A stretch of 64,000 nt of DNA, taken from NCBI RefSeq assembly GCF_018332695.1, contig NZ_BOQN01000003.1:62001-126000 (forward strand). The letters run 5' to 3'. The translations under genes and the position numbers were made by a program. The notes below the pieces were generated by a model, which did no database searches, was not told the DNA's origin, and saw only the letters and a list, made by a program, of their open reading frames with translations. This DNA is from Paractinoplanes toevensis. Lineage in GTDB: Bacteria > Actinomycetota > Actinomycetes > Mycobacteriales > Micromonosporaceae. Shown piece after piece: positions 35,270 to 42,573 of the stretch (the first letter of the stretch is position 1; each line of letters begins with the position of its first letter).

Positions 35270-35482
35270 TTGCCTGGTATTTCCGCGGCGGGCAGGATCT
35301 TGGTCGCCCGCTGGCTCCGGCTGAGCGATCGCCTCGCCCTCGGTGGGCACTGCTGCCGCGCTTCTGGTTTCGCCGGGCGGCTTGGTTGCGCCGGCCCGGC
35401 TTTGTGGTGGGCTAAGCGAACATTCCGCGCCTCTTGCGGCCGTAGACGTGAACCTGGGCTGGGCGCGGGCGATGCGCTTAGC

Positions 35483-35530
35483 TTGCCCCGTTGCCCCGTT
35501 GCCCCGTTGCCCCGTTGCCCCGTTGCCCCG
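35483..35530 (+). repeat. Six exact copies of an 8-bp tandem repeat
   Basis: TTGCCCCG is repeated six times without interruption (48 bp). The unit is not a multiple of three, which argues against coding. Further single copies of the same string lie nearby, for example at 35693-35700. Confidence 0.9.
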
Positions 35531-35536
35531 TGCCTC

Positions 35537-35831
35537 CGAGCCGGGGCCTGCCGGCTCTGCTCAGCCCGTCGTGGTTGCGGCGGGTCGTTTGGTCCGCTTT
35601 GTTAGCTTGCACCCTTACCCCGAGCCGGGGCCGGGCGGCTCTGCTCAGGACCGTCGTGGTGCGGTGGGTCGTTTTGGTACGGCTTTGTTGGCTTGCCCCG
35701 TTGCGTCCGAGCCAAGATGCTCGCCTGTCGCGCGCTCAGGGGTGCTTCAGTGCGGACGAAATGCCATAAAAACTAATAACAGCCCGTCCGGGCGTGGTTG
35801 CGGTGAGCGGTTTGGAGCGCCTGTTGGCTTG
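35537..35831 (+). repeat. Imperfect direct repeats, 84-bp spacing
   Basis: Copy A (35537-35610) and copy B (35621-35696) are about 85% identical by eye, both running from CGAGCCGGGG through CGTCGTGG to GCTTGC. A third, more degenerate and partial copy ends at about 35831 (CGTGGTTGCGGTGAGCGGTTTGG ... GGCTTGC). Confidence 0.65.
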
Positions 35832-36193
35832 CTCCGTTTTGTTCCGGCTGGCGCTCGCCTGGTGTGACTTCGCTCCGCTTGTGGTTTGTCGGCGGGCGGC
35901 GCCGCCTGACGCGCCGACACGGGTCGGGCCGCGTGCCGGTTCAGGTCGGCTGGTCGACCGCCTCGCGGATGTGGCCGTGCTGGTGGCTTCGCCTCGTTGC
36001 GGTTGCTTTTGTCCTCGGCGGGGCCTCGCCGCGTAGGGCCTTGATCTGGGTGAGCCGATCCCGCCAGCTTTGGGAACGCAAGCTCCATCAGCACCGTGAA
36101 GCCGACGACGGCAATGGGTTGGTTTGGGGTGGGGCTTTGTTGCTCTTCCTCTATCTTCGGTTTTGTAGGTTATGGGGTTTTGATTTGTTGGTT

Positions 36194-36217
36194 GGGGTGG
36201 GGCTGGTGGGGTGGGGG
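36194..36217 (+). other. G-quadruplex-type motif
   Basis: Four G-runs (36194-36197, 36199-36202, 36208-36211, 36213-36217) separated by 1, 5 and 1 bases meet the usual quadruplex rule; a fifth run is at 36227-36231. It lies about 215 bp upstream of the first GH16 gene, on the coding strand. Confidence 0.55.
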
Positions 36218-36433
36218 TTGACTTTTGGGGGATTTGAGGAGGTCTCTCGGTGATCATGTGGTTGCGCAGCGTATGACGTTTCGGCGGGGTTTTTGGGGGC
36301 GTGGCCGGAAGGGCCTAATGTGGGGGCTGTTCGCTCTCGCGGGGTCCGGCATTCACTCTGTAGGTGGCAGGATGTGCGGGATCACATTCGCGATTGCGCC
36401 GGATGTCGGCCGGTTTGTCTGCCTGGAGGGGTT

Positions 36434-37285
36434 TTGCTCAAGCGGTTTGTCGCGCTCGGTTTGGGCCTTGCCCTCTCGTGTGCCGTCGCGGCCTGCGGGC
36501 CCGATGAGGCAGGCGACGCCGCCGACCCCACCTTCGTGACGCCCAGTGGCGTCGCGTCGTCGGGGGCCAAGAGCCCGGCCAGCAGTGCGCCGCCCGCCAA
36601 GACGGTGAAGTGGGGCAAGCCGGTCATGGTGGAGGAGTTCGACGGGCCGCTGTCCAGCAACTGGGCCCGTTACCACACCCCGGACGCCAAGAAGTCGCCC
36701 CGCAGCCATAACAACATCTCGGTCTCCGACGGCCTGCTGCATCTCACCGGCGGTGTCGACAAGGCTTACGGCAAGGACGTCGGCGCCGGCGTCATGTATT
36801 TGAAGGACTACAAGTACGGGCACTTCGAGGTCCGGTTCCGGGTGGATGCCGGTGCCGGTTATGCCCTGGCGATTCTGATGTGGCCGAAGAACAACGACGA
36901 CTGGCCCGAGGCCGGTGAGATCGACTTTCTCGAGATCAACAATCCGACCCGCCAGACGGCCAGCGGTTACGTGCACCACGGCAAGGACAACGAGACCGTG
37001 GGCATCGACAGTTATCAGGCCGACTTCACGAAGTTCCACACCATTTCCGGGGACTGGCTGCCCGATCGCATCACCTATTACCTGGACGGCAAGCAGGTGT
37101 TCAATGCCGTGCCGAGCGACCTGAAAGCCGGCCTGCCCGACGAGTCGGTGATGAACCTGGCGATCCAGCTCGATCAGGGCTGCCGCAAGTGGATCCCGTG
37201 CCGTAACGAGCAAACCCCGGAAAAGGTAGTTATGGACGTTGACTGGGTAAAGATCTACAAAATGCCCAAAAACTACAAGCCATAG
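36434..37285 (+). CDS. GH16 family glycoside hydrolase lipoprotein (first of two paralogues)
   Basis: A 283-residue secreted lipoprotein of glycoside hydrolase family 16 (beta-1,3/1,4-glucanase-like fold). The signal peptide LLKRFVALGLGLALSCAVAAC ends in the lipobox at Cys21, followed by a Ser/Ala-rich linker and one catalytic domain. The GH16 active-site motif ExDxxE is intact as EIDFLE at residues 162-167 (nucleophile Glu162, acid/base Glu167). TTG 36434 is proposed as start: it lies after GGAGGGG, and the identical context precedes the second paralogue. The frame is open further upstream without sensible sequence. Its polysaccharide substrate is unknown. The paralogue follows after 155 bp. 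Confidence 0.85.
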   Translation: MLKRFVALGLGLALSCAVAACGPDEAGDAADPTFVTPSGVASSGAKSPASSAPPAKTVKWGKPVMVEEFDGPLSSNWARYHTPDAKKSPRSHNNISVSDGLLHLTGGVDKAYGKDVGAGVMYLKDYKYGHFEVRFRVDAGAGYALAILMWPKNNDDWPEAGEIDFLEINNPTRQTASGYVHHGKDNETVGIDSYQADFTKFHTISGDWLPDRITYYLDGKQVFNAVPSDLKAGLPDESVMNLAIQLDQGCRKWIPCRNEQTPEKVVMDVDWVKIYKMPKNYKP

Positions 37286-37440
37286 GTCGGGTTTTCGCTA
37301 TCGACCTCGGCCGGAGGGTCATAATCCCAGGCCGTTCCTCCGTCGCGCGCTCCGCCGTCCGCCCTGAAGGATGGCTTGACGTGCCTGGACGCCTACGGTC
37401 GCGCCACAGTTCGGCCGGCCGTCGTACGCATGGAGGGGTT

Positions 37441-38403
37441 TTGCTGAAAAGGGTCGTTGCGACCGGCGCGGGGCTTGTTCTCGCGTGTGCCGCCGTGGCG
37501 GCGTGTGGAACGAGATCGGCGGACGACGCCGCTCTGAACGATTCCGGCACGTCCGTCACCGTTCCCGGCAGCCTGCCGCCGTCACCCTCCGCCTCGACCG
37601 GCCCCGGCACCGGCGTCGGTACCGGTGCGGGCGCCGGCACGTCGGTGCAGAAGCTCGGCGCGGCCATGTACACCACCACCACCACCCCCGCAACGAAGCC
37701 CCCGGGCGCCACTACCGAGAGCGGCACGTCGTCGAACCCGGCCGGCTGGGGCAACCCGGTCGCGGTGGAGAACTTCGACGGCCCGCTCTCCGGCACCTGG
37801 GGCCGGTACGACGCGCCGAACAGCGATCCGCCCCGCAGTGAGGACCAGGTCACCGTCTCCGGCGGCATGATGCACCTCACCGGCAGCGTCAGCTCGAAGC
37901 TCGGCAAGGACGTCGGCGCCGGGGTGAGCTACAACAAGAACCTCAAGTACGGCCGGTGGGAGGTCCGCTTCCGGGTGGATGCCGGTGCCGGTTACGGCCC
38001 GGTGATCCTGTTGTGGCCGAAGAACAACGAGGACTGGCCGACGTACGGCGAGATCGACTTCATGGAGATGGGCGACCCGACCCGCCAGGAGTACGGCGCT
38101 TACATCCACCACGGCTCGGACAACAACCAGATCGGCAAAGAGAACATCAAGGGTGACTTCACCCAGTGGCACACCGTCGCCGTGGACTGGCTGCCCGACC
38201 GGGTCACCTATTACCTGGACGGCAAGAAGATCTGGAACGTGACGGCCGGCATGCTCAAGACGGGCCTGCCCACCGAGTCGGTCATGCACCTGGGGATCCA
38301 GCTCGACCAGGGCTGCGACGAGTACATGGGGTGCCGTAACTCGCAGACCCCGGCCAAGGTCGTCATGGACGTCGACTGGGTGAAGGTCTACCAGGCGCCC
38401 TGA
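37441..38403 (+). CDS. GH16 family glycoside hydrolase lipoprotein (second of two paralogues)
   Basis: A 320-residue paralogue of the preceding gene with the same design: a signal peptide with the lipobox AVAAC (Cys22), a longer Thr/Ser/Pro/Gly linker (about residues 25-100), then the GH16 domain. The catalytic motif is EIDFME at residues 204-209, intact. Both proteins share VDAGAGY, WLPDR.TYYLDGK and QLDQGC. The start is TTG 37441 in the string GGAGGGGTTTTGCT, which is identical before both genes; an ATG at 37429 in another frame hits a stop after five codons. The two genes arose by tandem duplication and probably attack related wall or plant glucans. Confidence 0.87.
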   Translation: MLKRVVATGAGLVLACAAVAACGTRSADDAALNDSGTSVTVPGSLPPSPSASTGPGTGVGTGAGAGTSVQKLGAAMYTTTTTPATKPPGATTESGTSSNPAGWGNPVAVENFDGPLSGTWGRYDAPNSDPPRSEDQVTVSGGMMHLTGSVSSKLGKDVGAGVSYNKNLKYGRWEVRFRVDAGAGYGPVILLWPKNNEDWPTYGEIDFMEMGDPTRQEYGAYIHHGSDNNQIGKENIKGDFTQWHTVAVDWLPDRVTYYLDGKKIWNVTAGMLKTGLPTESVMHLGIQLDQGCDEYMGCRNSQTPAKVVMDVDWVKVYQAP

Positions 38404-38529
38404 CGTTTATCATTTGTTGATCGATATACCGGAAACTATGTTTGTATCGGTGATGTTAACTGCGGCCGGTCACGCCTTTGGTGGACGCACGTTGACACAT
38501 CGAGGTTGAGTAATTACTGTTCGGCAGCG

Positions 38530-39648
38530 ATGCTGATCCATATTTGGGCACCCGCATTCCGGAAACTTCGTCGCACCATTGCCGCAGCTTCGGCCGTCCT
38601 GCTTCTGGCCGCCTGCACCGGTGGTGATGACTCCGAAGCCGCTGCTGACGACGGTTCCGGGGTGAGCGTCGGGGTGATTCTCGCGGATGTGACAAGTTCG
38701 CCCAGGTGGAAGAATCAGGACCCGACGTATTTTCGTGACGCATTTCGCGCGGCCGGAGTTTCCGCCGAGGTTCAGCATGTGGCGGTCGATGGATCGGAAT
38801 TCGTCGACGTCGGCGAGGAGATGATTCGGCAAGGCGTCAAGGTGCTGATCGTCACAAGCCCGGACTCGGCCGGTGGAAAGGCCCTGATCGCCGGTGCGCG
38901 GCGGGAGAAGGTGACGGTCATCGACTACGACCGGCTCACCGTCGGCGGGGGTGCCGACTACCTGGTCGGCTTCGATCCGGAAGAGATCGGGCGGATGCAG
39001 GGCTACGCGATGATCAAGTGCCTGGCCCAGAAGGCTCCGGCCAATCCGCTGGTAGCCGAGCTCAACGGGGCGCCGGCCGACAACAACGCCGCGCAGTTGA
39101 CGGCCGGCCACGAGCTCGTGCTGGAGGCCAAGTACGCCAACGCGGAGTACACCAAGGGGCCGTCGCAGTACGTTCCCGGCTGGGCTCCGGCGCAGGCCAA
39201 GGACATCTTCACGCAGATGATCGGGCAGCAGCCGCGGATCGACGGGGTGCTGGCCGCCGACGACGGCATCGCGGCCGCCGCCATCGGGGTGCTGCGCGGG
39301 CTCGGCCGCAACGGCAAGGTTCCGGTCACCGGGCAGAACGCGACCGTCGAGGGACTGCGCAACGTCCTCACCGGCGATCAGTGCATGACCGTGTACAAGC
39401 GCACCAAGCTGGAGGCCCAGACGGCCGCCAACATCGCCGTTCAACTGGTGCGCGGACAGAAGCCGCCGGTCGGCGCGAAGGTCCGGGACCCGGAGACCAA
39501 CCTGGAGATCCCGTTCAACGGACTGGTGTCGCTGCCGATCACCGCGGGTGAGGTCAAGGACGTGGTGGCGGACGGTTTCGTCGAGGCGAGCCAGCTGTGC
39601 ACCGGTCCCTACCAGGAACTCTGCCGGAAGTACGGAGTCATCCGGTAG
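38530..39648 (+). CDS. Orphan xylose-type ABC substrate-binding lipoprotein (XylF-like)
   Basis: A binding protein of about 372 residues similar to D-xylose-binding XylF: it has the lipobox LLAAC after a basic N-region (FRKLRRTIAAASAVLL), VDVGEEMIRQGVKVLIVTSP, VIDYDRLTVGGGADYLVGFD and ELNGAPADNNAAQL. ATG 38530 gives a normal lipoprotein signal; TTG 38506 is an in-frame alternative directly behind GAGG. No permease or ATPase gene lies next to it, so it either feeds a transporter elsewhere or serves as a sugar sensor. The upstream 126 bp are AT-rich, as expected for a promoter. A small lipoprotein gene follows. Confidence 0.85.
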   Translation: MLIHIWAPAFRKLRRTIAAASAVLLLAACTGGDDSEAAADDGSGVSVGVILADVTSSPRWKNQDPTYFRDAFRAAGVSAEVQHVAVDGSEFVDVGEEMIRQGVKVLIVTSPDSAGGKALIAGARREKVTVIDYDRLTVGGGADYLVGFDPEEIGRMQGYAMIKCLAQKAPANPLVAELNGAPADNNAAQLTAGHELVLEAKYANAEYTKGPSQYVPGWAPAQAKDIFTQMIGQQPRIDGVLAADDGIAAAAIGVLRGLGRNGKVPVTGQNATVEGLRNVLTGDQCMTVYKRTKLEAQTAANIAVQLVRGQKPPVGAKVRDPETNLEIPFNGLVSLPITAGEVKDVVADGFVEASQLCTGPYQELCRKYGVIR

Positions 39649-39715
39649 CGCGATCGGGACCCGATCGTGTCCCGATCGCGGCGGGCGGGTGACCACTGTG
39701 GAACAGGGTGTGATC

Positions 39716-40291
39716 ATGCGTCTGTTCCGTTTGATCATGGTCCTGGTGCCGTTCGTGGGGCTGCTCAGTGCGTGCAGCCCGGCGAACGAGCCGATCGCGG
39801 GGATGGCCATGCCCGACGGCAAGCCGGTCATTCTTTTCCTGCCCTGTTCCGAGTTCGCCACCGTCAGCGTCAACGACGCCGATCCGCCCGCGCCGGGCTG
39901 GGGTTTCACCACCTCGGACGCCGAGCCGGGCAAGGCGGTCGAGCTGCCGCTGTTCGGTCGGCCGGCCGCACCCTGGGACGTCGACGAGGAGCAGCTGACC
40001 AGCCTGGAGGCGGGCCGGCGGTACTCACTGGGCGGGCTCAGCTTCCGGCACGCGATCTTCGTCGACTTCACGGTCGACGACCTGGCGCGGCTCGAGCCGG
40101 GCGAGGTGCTGGTCAGCAGCCGTAAGGGCACGCTTGCCGCGGTGGGCCGGGACGCCTTCGAGCGCGCCGCGCGCAAGGGCTGCGGAAACCCGGCCGGTCG
40201 CGGTTCGCGCGCCCGGCCGTCGGTCACCCCCAGCGTGCCGTCGCTGTCGCCGCTTCCCGGCGAGCCGCGAATCCTCCGGCGTTCCAGCTAG
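39716..40291 (+). CDS. Hypothetical lipoprotein
   Basis: A 191-residue putative lipoprotein of unknown function. The signal peptide MRLFRLIMVLVPFVGLLSAC has a lipobox ending at Cys20; the mature protein is a single small domain with two further cysteines (LPCSEF, KGCGNP) and a Ser/Pro-rich C-terminus. ATG 39716 is chosen because it begins the signal peptide, with AGGGTG upstream; GTG 39690 is an in-frame alternative. It follows the XylF-like gene by 67 bp in the same direction. The C-terminus overlaps the convergent S41 peptidase-like gene by four bases. Confidence 0.65.
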   Translation: MRLFRLIMVLVPFVGLLSACSPANEPIAGMAMPDGKPVILFLPCSEFATVSVNDADPPAPGWGFTTSDAEPGKAVELPLFGRPAAPWDVDEEQLTSLEAGRRYSLGGLSFRHAIFVDFTVDDLARLEPGEVLVSSRKGTLAAVGRDAFERAARKGCGNPAGRGSRARPSVTPSVPSLSPLPGEPRILRRSS

Positions 40292-41175
40292 GCCGGTTGG
40301 AGGTCGGTGAGGGCCCGGTGCAGGGCGTTCTCGGCGGGATAGGGAACGTGCGGCACCACACCCACGCCCTCCCAGTTGCCGCCGGTCTCGATGTCCCGCA
40401 CCTCGGCCTCCGGCAGAAGAGCAAGGACCTGCTTCGCCAGCCGTACGGGGGTGACATGGTCGGCGGCGCCCCGGGTGGTCTCGCCGATCAGCGTGGCCCG
40501 GTCGCGGACGGCCAGGTGGTAGGCGAGCGCCTCGGCCGACGAGTAGGTGTGCCGGCTGATCAGCACGGTCACCTCCCCGGTGAAGGCGGTGCCGCAGGCC
40601 AGCTCGGGCGTCCACCACTGGCGGCGGTGGCCGGGGTAGAGCACCACCGACAGCTGCCGGGAGGTGTCGCCGAGCAGCCACCCGGCCACGGCGGCGGCGG
40701 TGGCCGGGTCGCCGCCGCGGTTGGCCCGCAGGTCCAGGATCACCCGGTCGGCGGCTCGGGCCAGGGTGGCCGCCGCGTCCAGGTAGGGGCGGGCCGAGCC
40801 GAGCGCTTCGAGCGAGTTCAGCGTGATCAGGCAGTCCCCGTGGTCGAGGTGCCGCACCGCGCCGATGCCGCCGGACCGGCGGGCGATCGCGACCGGGTCG
40901 GGTGGCGGCCAGCCGGGCATCTCGTCGTCCGGTGCGCCGCCCACCGCGACGCCGCACGGCTCCAGGTGCAGTTCGAGGTGCCGGGAGTGCCGCCGGGCGA
41001 CGGCCTCGATCGCCCGGCACGCGGCGGCGTCGACCGGAGCCCGGTCGCCGGCGAACGTCGAGTCCAGCGCGTCGACGAGGCGTTCCCGCCGCGCCCCGGG
41101 CGGCATGATGCGGCGCAGCTGCCCGGTCAGCCGCCCGACGAGCTCGCCGGCCGTCCGCACGTCCTCGATCCCCAT
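40288..41175 (-). CDS. S41 family peptidase-like protein
   Basis: A 295-residue protein of the S41 (C-terminal processing/IRBP/tricorn-core) family. A helical N-terminal domain precedes the peptidase fold, with VILDLRANRGGDPATA, VTVLISRHTYSSAEALAYHL (catalytic Ser in YSSAEA) and LIGETTRGAADHV. These match family members that hydrolyse C-terminal peptides, but no PDZ domain and no signal peptide are present, so it is probably cytoplasmic. It resembles stand-alone S41 proteins often found next to regulators. ATG 41175 is used. It is followed by the convergent lipoprotein gene and lies downstream of a PucR gene in the same direction, 74 bp apart. Confidence 0.82.
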   Translation of the reverse strand: MGIEDVRTAGELVGRLTGQLRRIMPPGARRERLVDALDSTFAGDRAPVDAAACRAIEAVARRHSRHLELHLEPCGVAVGGAPDDEMPGWPPPDPVAIARRSGGIGAVRHLDHGDCLITLNSLEALGSARPYLDAAATLARAADRVILDLRANRGGDPATAAAVAGWLLGDTSRQLSVVLYPGHRRQWWTPELACGTAFTGEVTVLISRHTYSSAEALAYHLAVRDRATLIGETTRGAADHVTPVRLAKQVLALLPEAEVRDIETGGNWEGVGVVPHVPYPAENALHRALTDLQPA

Positions 41176-41249
41176 GCCCTCACGCTAGGCGCCGGCATCG
41201 CCGCCGAACCGCTCATCGCGTCTGCCGACCGCAGAAAAGGGACCAGGGG

Positions 41250-42434
41250 TCAGGACGTCTGCTCGGTGGGGCGGTGGGACCACGAGCTCAGCGCCCACCA
41301 CCAGCGGACCGTCTCCAGCACCGGCAGGCCCTCGGCCGGAGTGCCGAAACCGGTCAGGTCCTGCAGCCGGCGCAGCCGGTAGCGGACGGTGTTGGGGTGC
41401 AGGTGCAGGGCGCCGGCCGTCAGGTCGAGGCGCTGGCCGTGGTCCAGGTAGGCCAGGGCGGTCGCGACCAGCTCGCGGTGGAAGTCCTCGGTGGGGGAGA
41501 GAGCACCGAGCAGGCCGTCGCTGAGGAACCCGGCGAGCATGGGCTGGGCGGCCAGGGCCGTCTCGCCGGCCAGTTCCACCACGTCGCAGATGCCGGTGGA
41601 CTCCCGGAAGCGGGCCGCGTGCAGGGCGGTGCGGCCCAGCCTGTAGGCGGAACGGGCCTGGTCGAGGGTGACCGGCGGGGTGGTCACCACGAGGACGGCC
41701 GGGTCGAGGGCGCGGCCGCCGGGCAGCCTCGGGGTCAGCCCGCTGAGCCGGCCGCCGACCGGGGCCAGCACCCCGCCGCAGCGGGCGAAGGCCTGTTCGA
41801 GGGCGCGCACCCGGGTCGGGTCGGCCACGTCGGAGACCACGCAGTGGTAGGCGCCGCCGTGGTGCAGGCCGAACCGGGCCGGGTCCTCCTCGGGGGCGGC
41901 CGGGCCACCGTCGTCGTCCAGCAGCAGGCGGCGCAGCACCCGGATGCGGGCGGTGCGGTCGTCCCGGTTGAGGTCACGCTCGGCCGAGCGGTAGCCGTCC
42001 ATCACGTGGCGTTCCAGCTCGGTGCCGTACCGGTCCAGTTTCAGCAGGGCCTGGAGCAGCTCGTCGTACGGAATGCCGGCCTCGCGCCCGCGGTTGATCG
42101 CGATCTCCAGCAGGCGGCTGCGGCCGCCGTGCACGCCGGCCAGCAGGCCGGCCACCGGCACGCCCAGCGCGGCTCGCTCGGCGCCGAACCGGCTGGCCTC
42201 GCTGAAGTCGAGGTCGGGACCGAAGTCGCCCTCGGCCATCGCCCGCGCGAACGCGGTGAAGCCCGCGGACAGCAGAGCGGCCACGTGCCGGCGGCTCTCG
42301 GTCCAGGGCAGCCGGGCCACCTCGGGGAAGTGTTCCCGGGCGTGCGCGACGACGTCGTCGACCAGGTCGGCGTCGGTCGCCAGCTCCTGCACGAGGGCCG
42401 CCACCGTGCCGTTGAGAGAGGATTCCAGGGGCAT
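41250..42434 (-). CDS. PucR/CdaR family transcriptional regulator
   Basis: A 394-residue regulator with a helical N-terminal sensing region, a central GGDEF-like degenerate domain and the C-terminal PucR helix-turn-helix (TALAYLDHGQRLDLTAGALH, then LHPNTVRYRLRRLQDLTGF). Members often act as activators of purine, allantoin, polyketide or sugar-acid genes. The ATG lies at 42434; closely spaced inverted repeats at 42473-42498 are plausible autoregulatory sites. It could control the downstream S41 gene or the convergent-side MMPL transporter. The ligand is unknown. Confidence 0.88.
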   Translation of the reverse strand: MPLESSLNGTVAALVQELATDADLVDDVVAHAREHFPEVARLPWTESRRHVAALLSAGFTAFARAMAEGDFGPDLDFSEASRFGAERAALGVPVAGLLAGVHGGRSRLLEIAINRGREAGIPYDELLQALLKLDRYGTELERHVMDGYRSAERDLNRDDRTARIRVLRRLLLDDDGGPAAPEEDPARFGLHHGGAYHCVVSDVADPTRVRALEQAFARCGGVLAPVGGRLSGLTPRLPGGRALDPAVLVVTTPPVTLDQARSAYRLGRTALHAARFRESTGICDVVELAGETALAAQPMLAGFLSDGLLGALSPTEDFHRELVATALAYLDHGQRLDLTAGALHLHPNTVRYRLRRLQDLTGFGTPAEGLPVLETVRWWWALSSWSHRPTEQTS

Positions 42435-42472
42435 ACGGGGGCCGCCCTCGATCGACGTGAGCCTGTCTCTTG

Positions 42473-42498
42473 TTCCGGTTACGTTACCGGAAGGTAAC
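42473..42498. promoter_or_regulatory. Overlapping inverted repeats upstream of the PucR gene
   Basis: TTCCGGT (42473-42479) pairs with ACCGGAA (42486-42492), and GTTACC (42483-42488) pairs with GGTAAC (42493-42498). The two repeats overlap and cannot be used together. They lie 39-64 bp upstream of the PucR start codon. Confidence 0.45.
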
Positions 42499-42523
42499 AG
42501 CGGTAGCAGCTGACAAAGACTAC

Positions 42524-42562
42524 AAAAAACGGGCGGACCGCTCCACAGGGGAGCGGTCCGCC
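42524..42562 (-). terminator. Rho-independent terminator of the first MMPL gene
   Basis: Arms 42532-42544 and 42550-42562 form a perfect 13-bp GC-rich stem with a 5-nt loop. On the minus strand it is followed by a run of six T (42524-42529). It begins 12 bp after the MMPL stop. Confidence 0.85.
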
Positions 42563-42573
42563 ACGGGTGCGGA

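Larger units (their letters stand above)
35170..36433. other. Long non-coding, repeat-rich region between ftsH and the GH16 genes
   Basis: About 1.26 kb without a credible gene. Open frames exist on both strands, but their products are low in complexity (Pro/Arg/Thr-rich) and show no coding-like third-position pattern. It contains the large hairpin at 35196-35269, an 8-bp x 6 tandem repeat, imperfect direct repeats 84 bp apart, and a G/T-rich top strand from about 35,770 to 36,300 with a quadruplex-type motif. The composition is clearly different from the flanking genes. The promoter of the first GH16 gene must lie at its right end. Confidence 0.6.

Noticed and set aside
35736-36257. A 173-codon minus-strand frame in the repeat-rich region
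   Set aside because: Pro/Arg/Thr-rich, no domain, and the region is full of repeats; kept only as part of the non-coding region.
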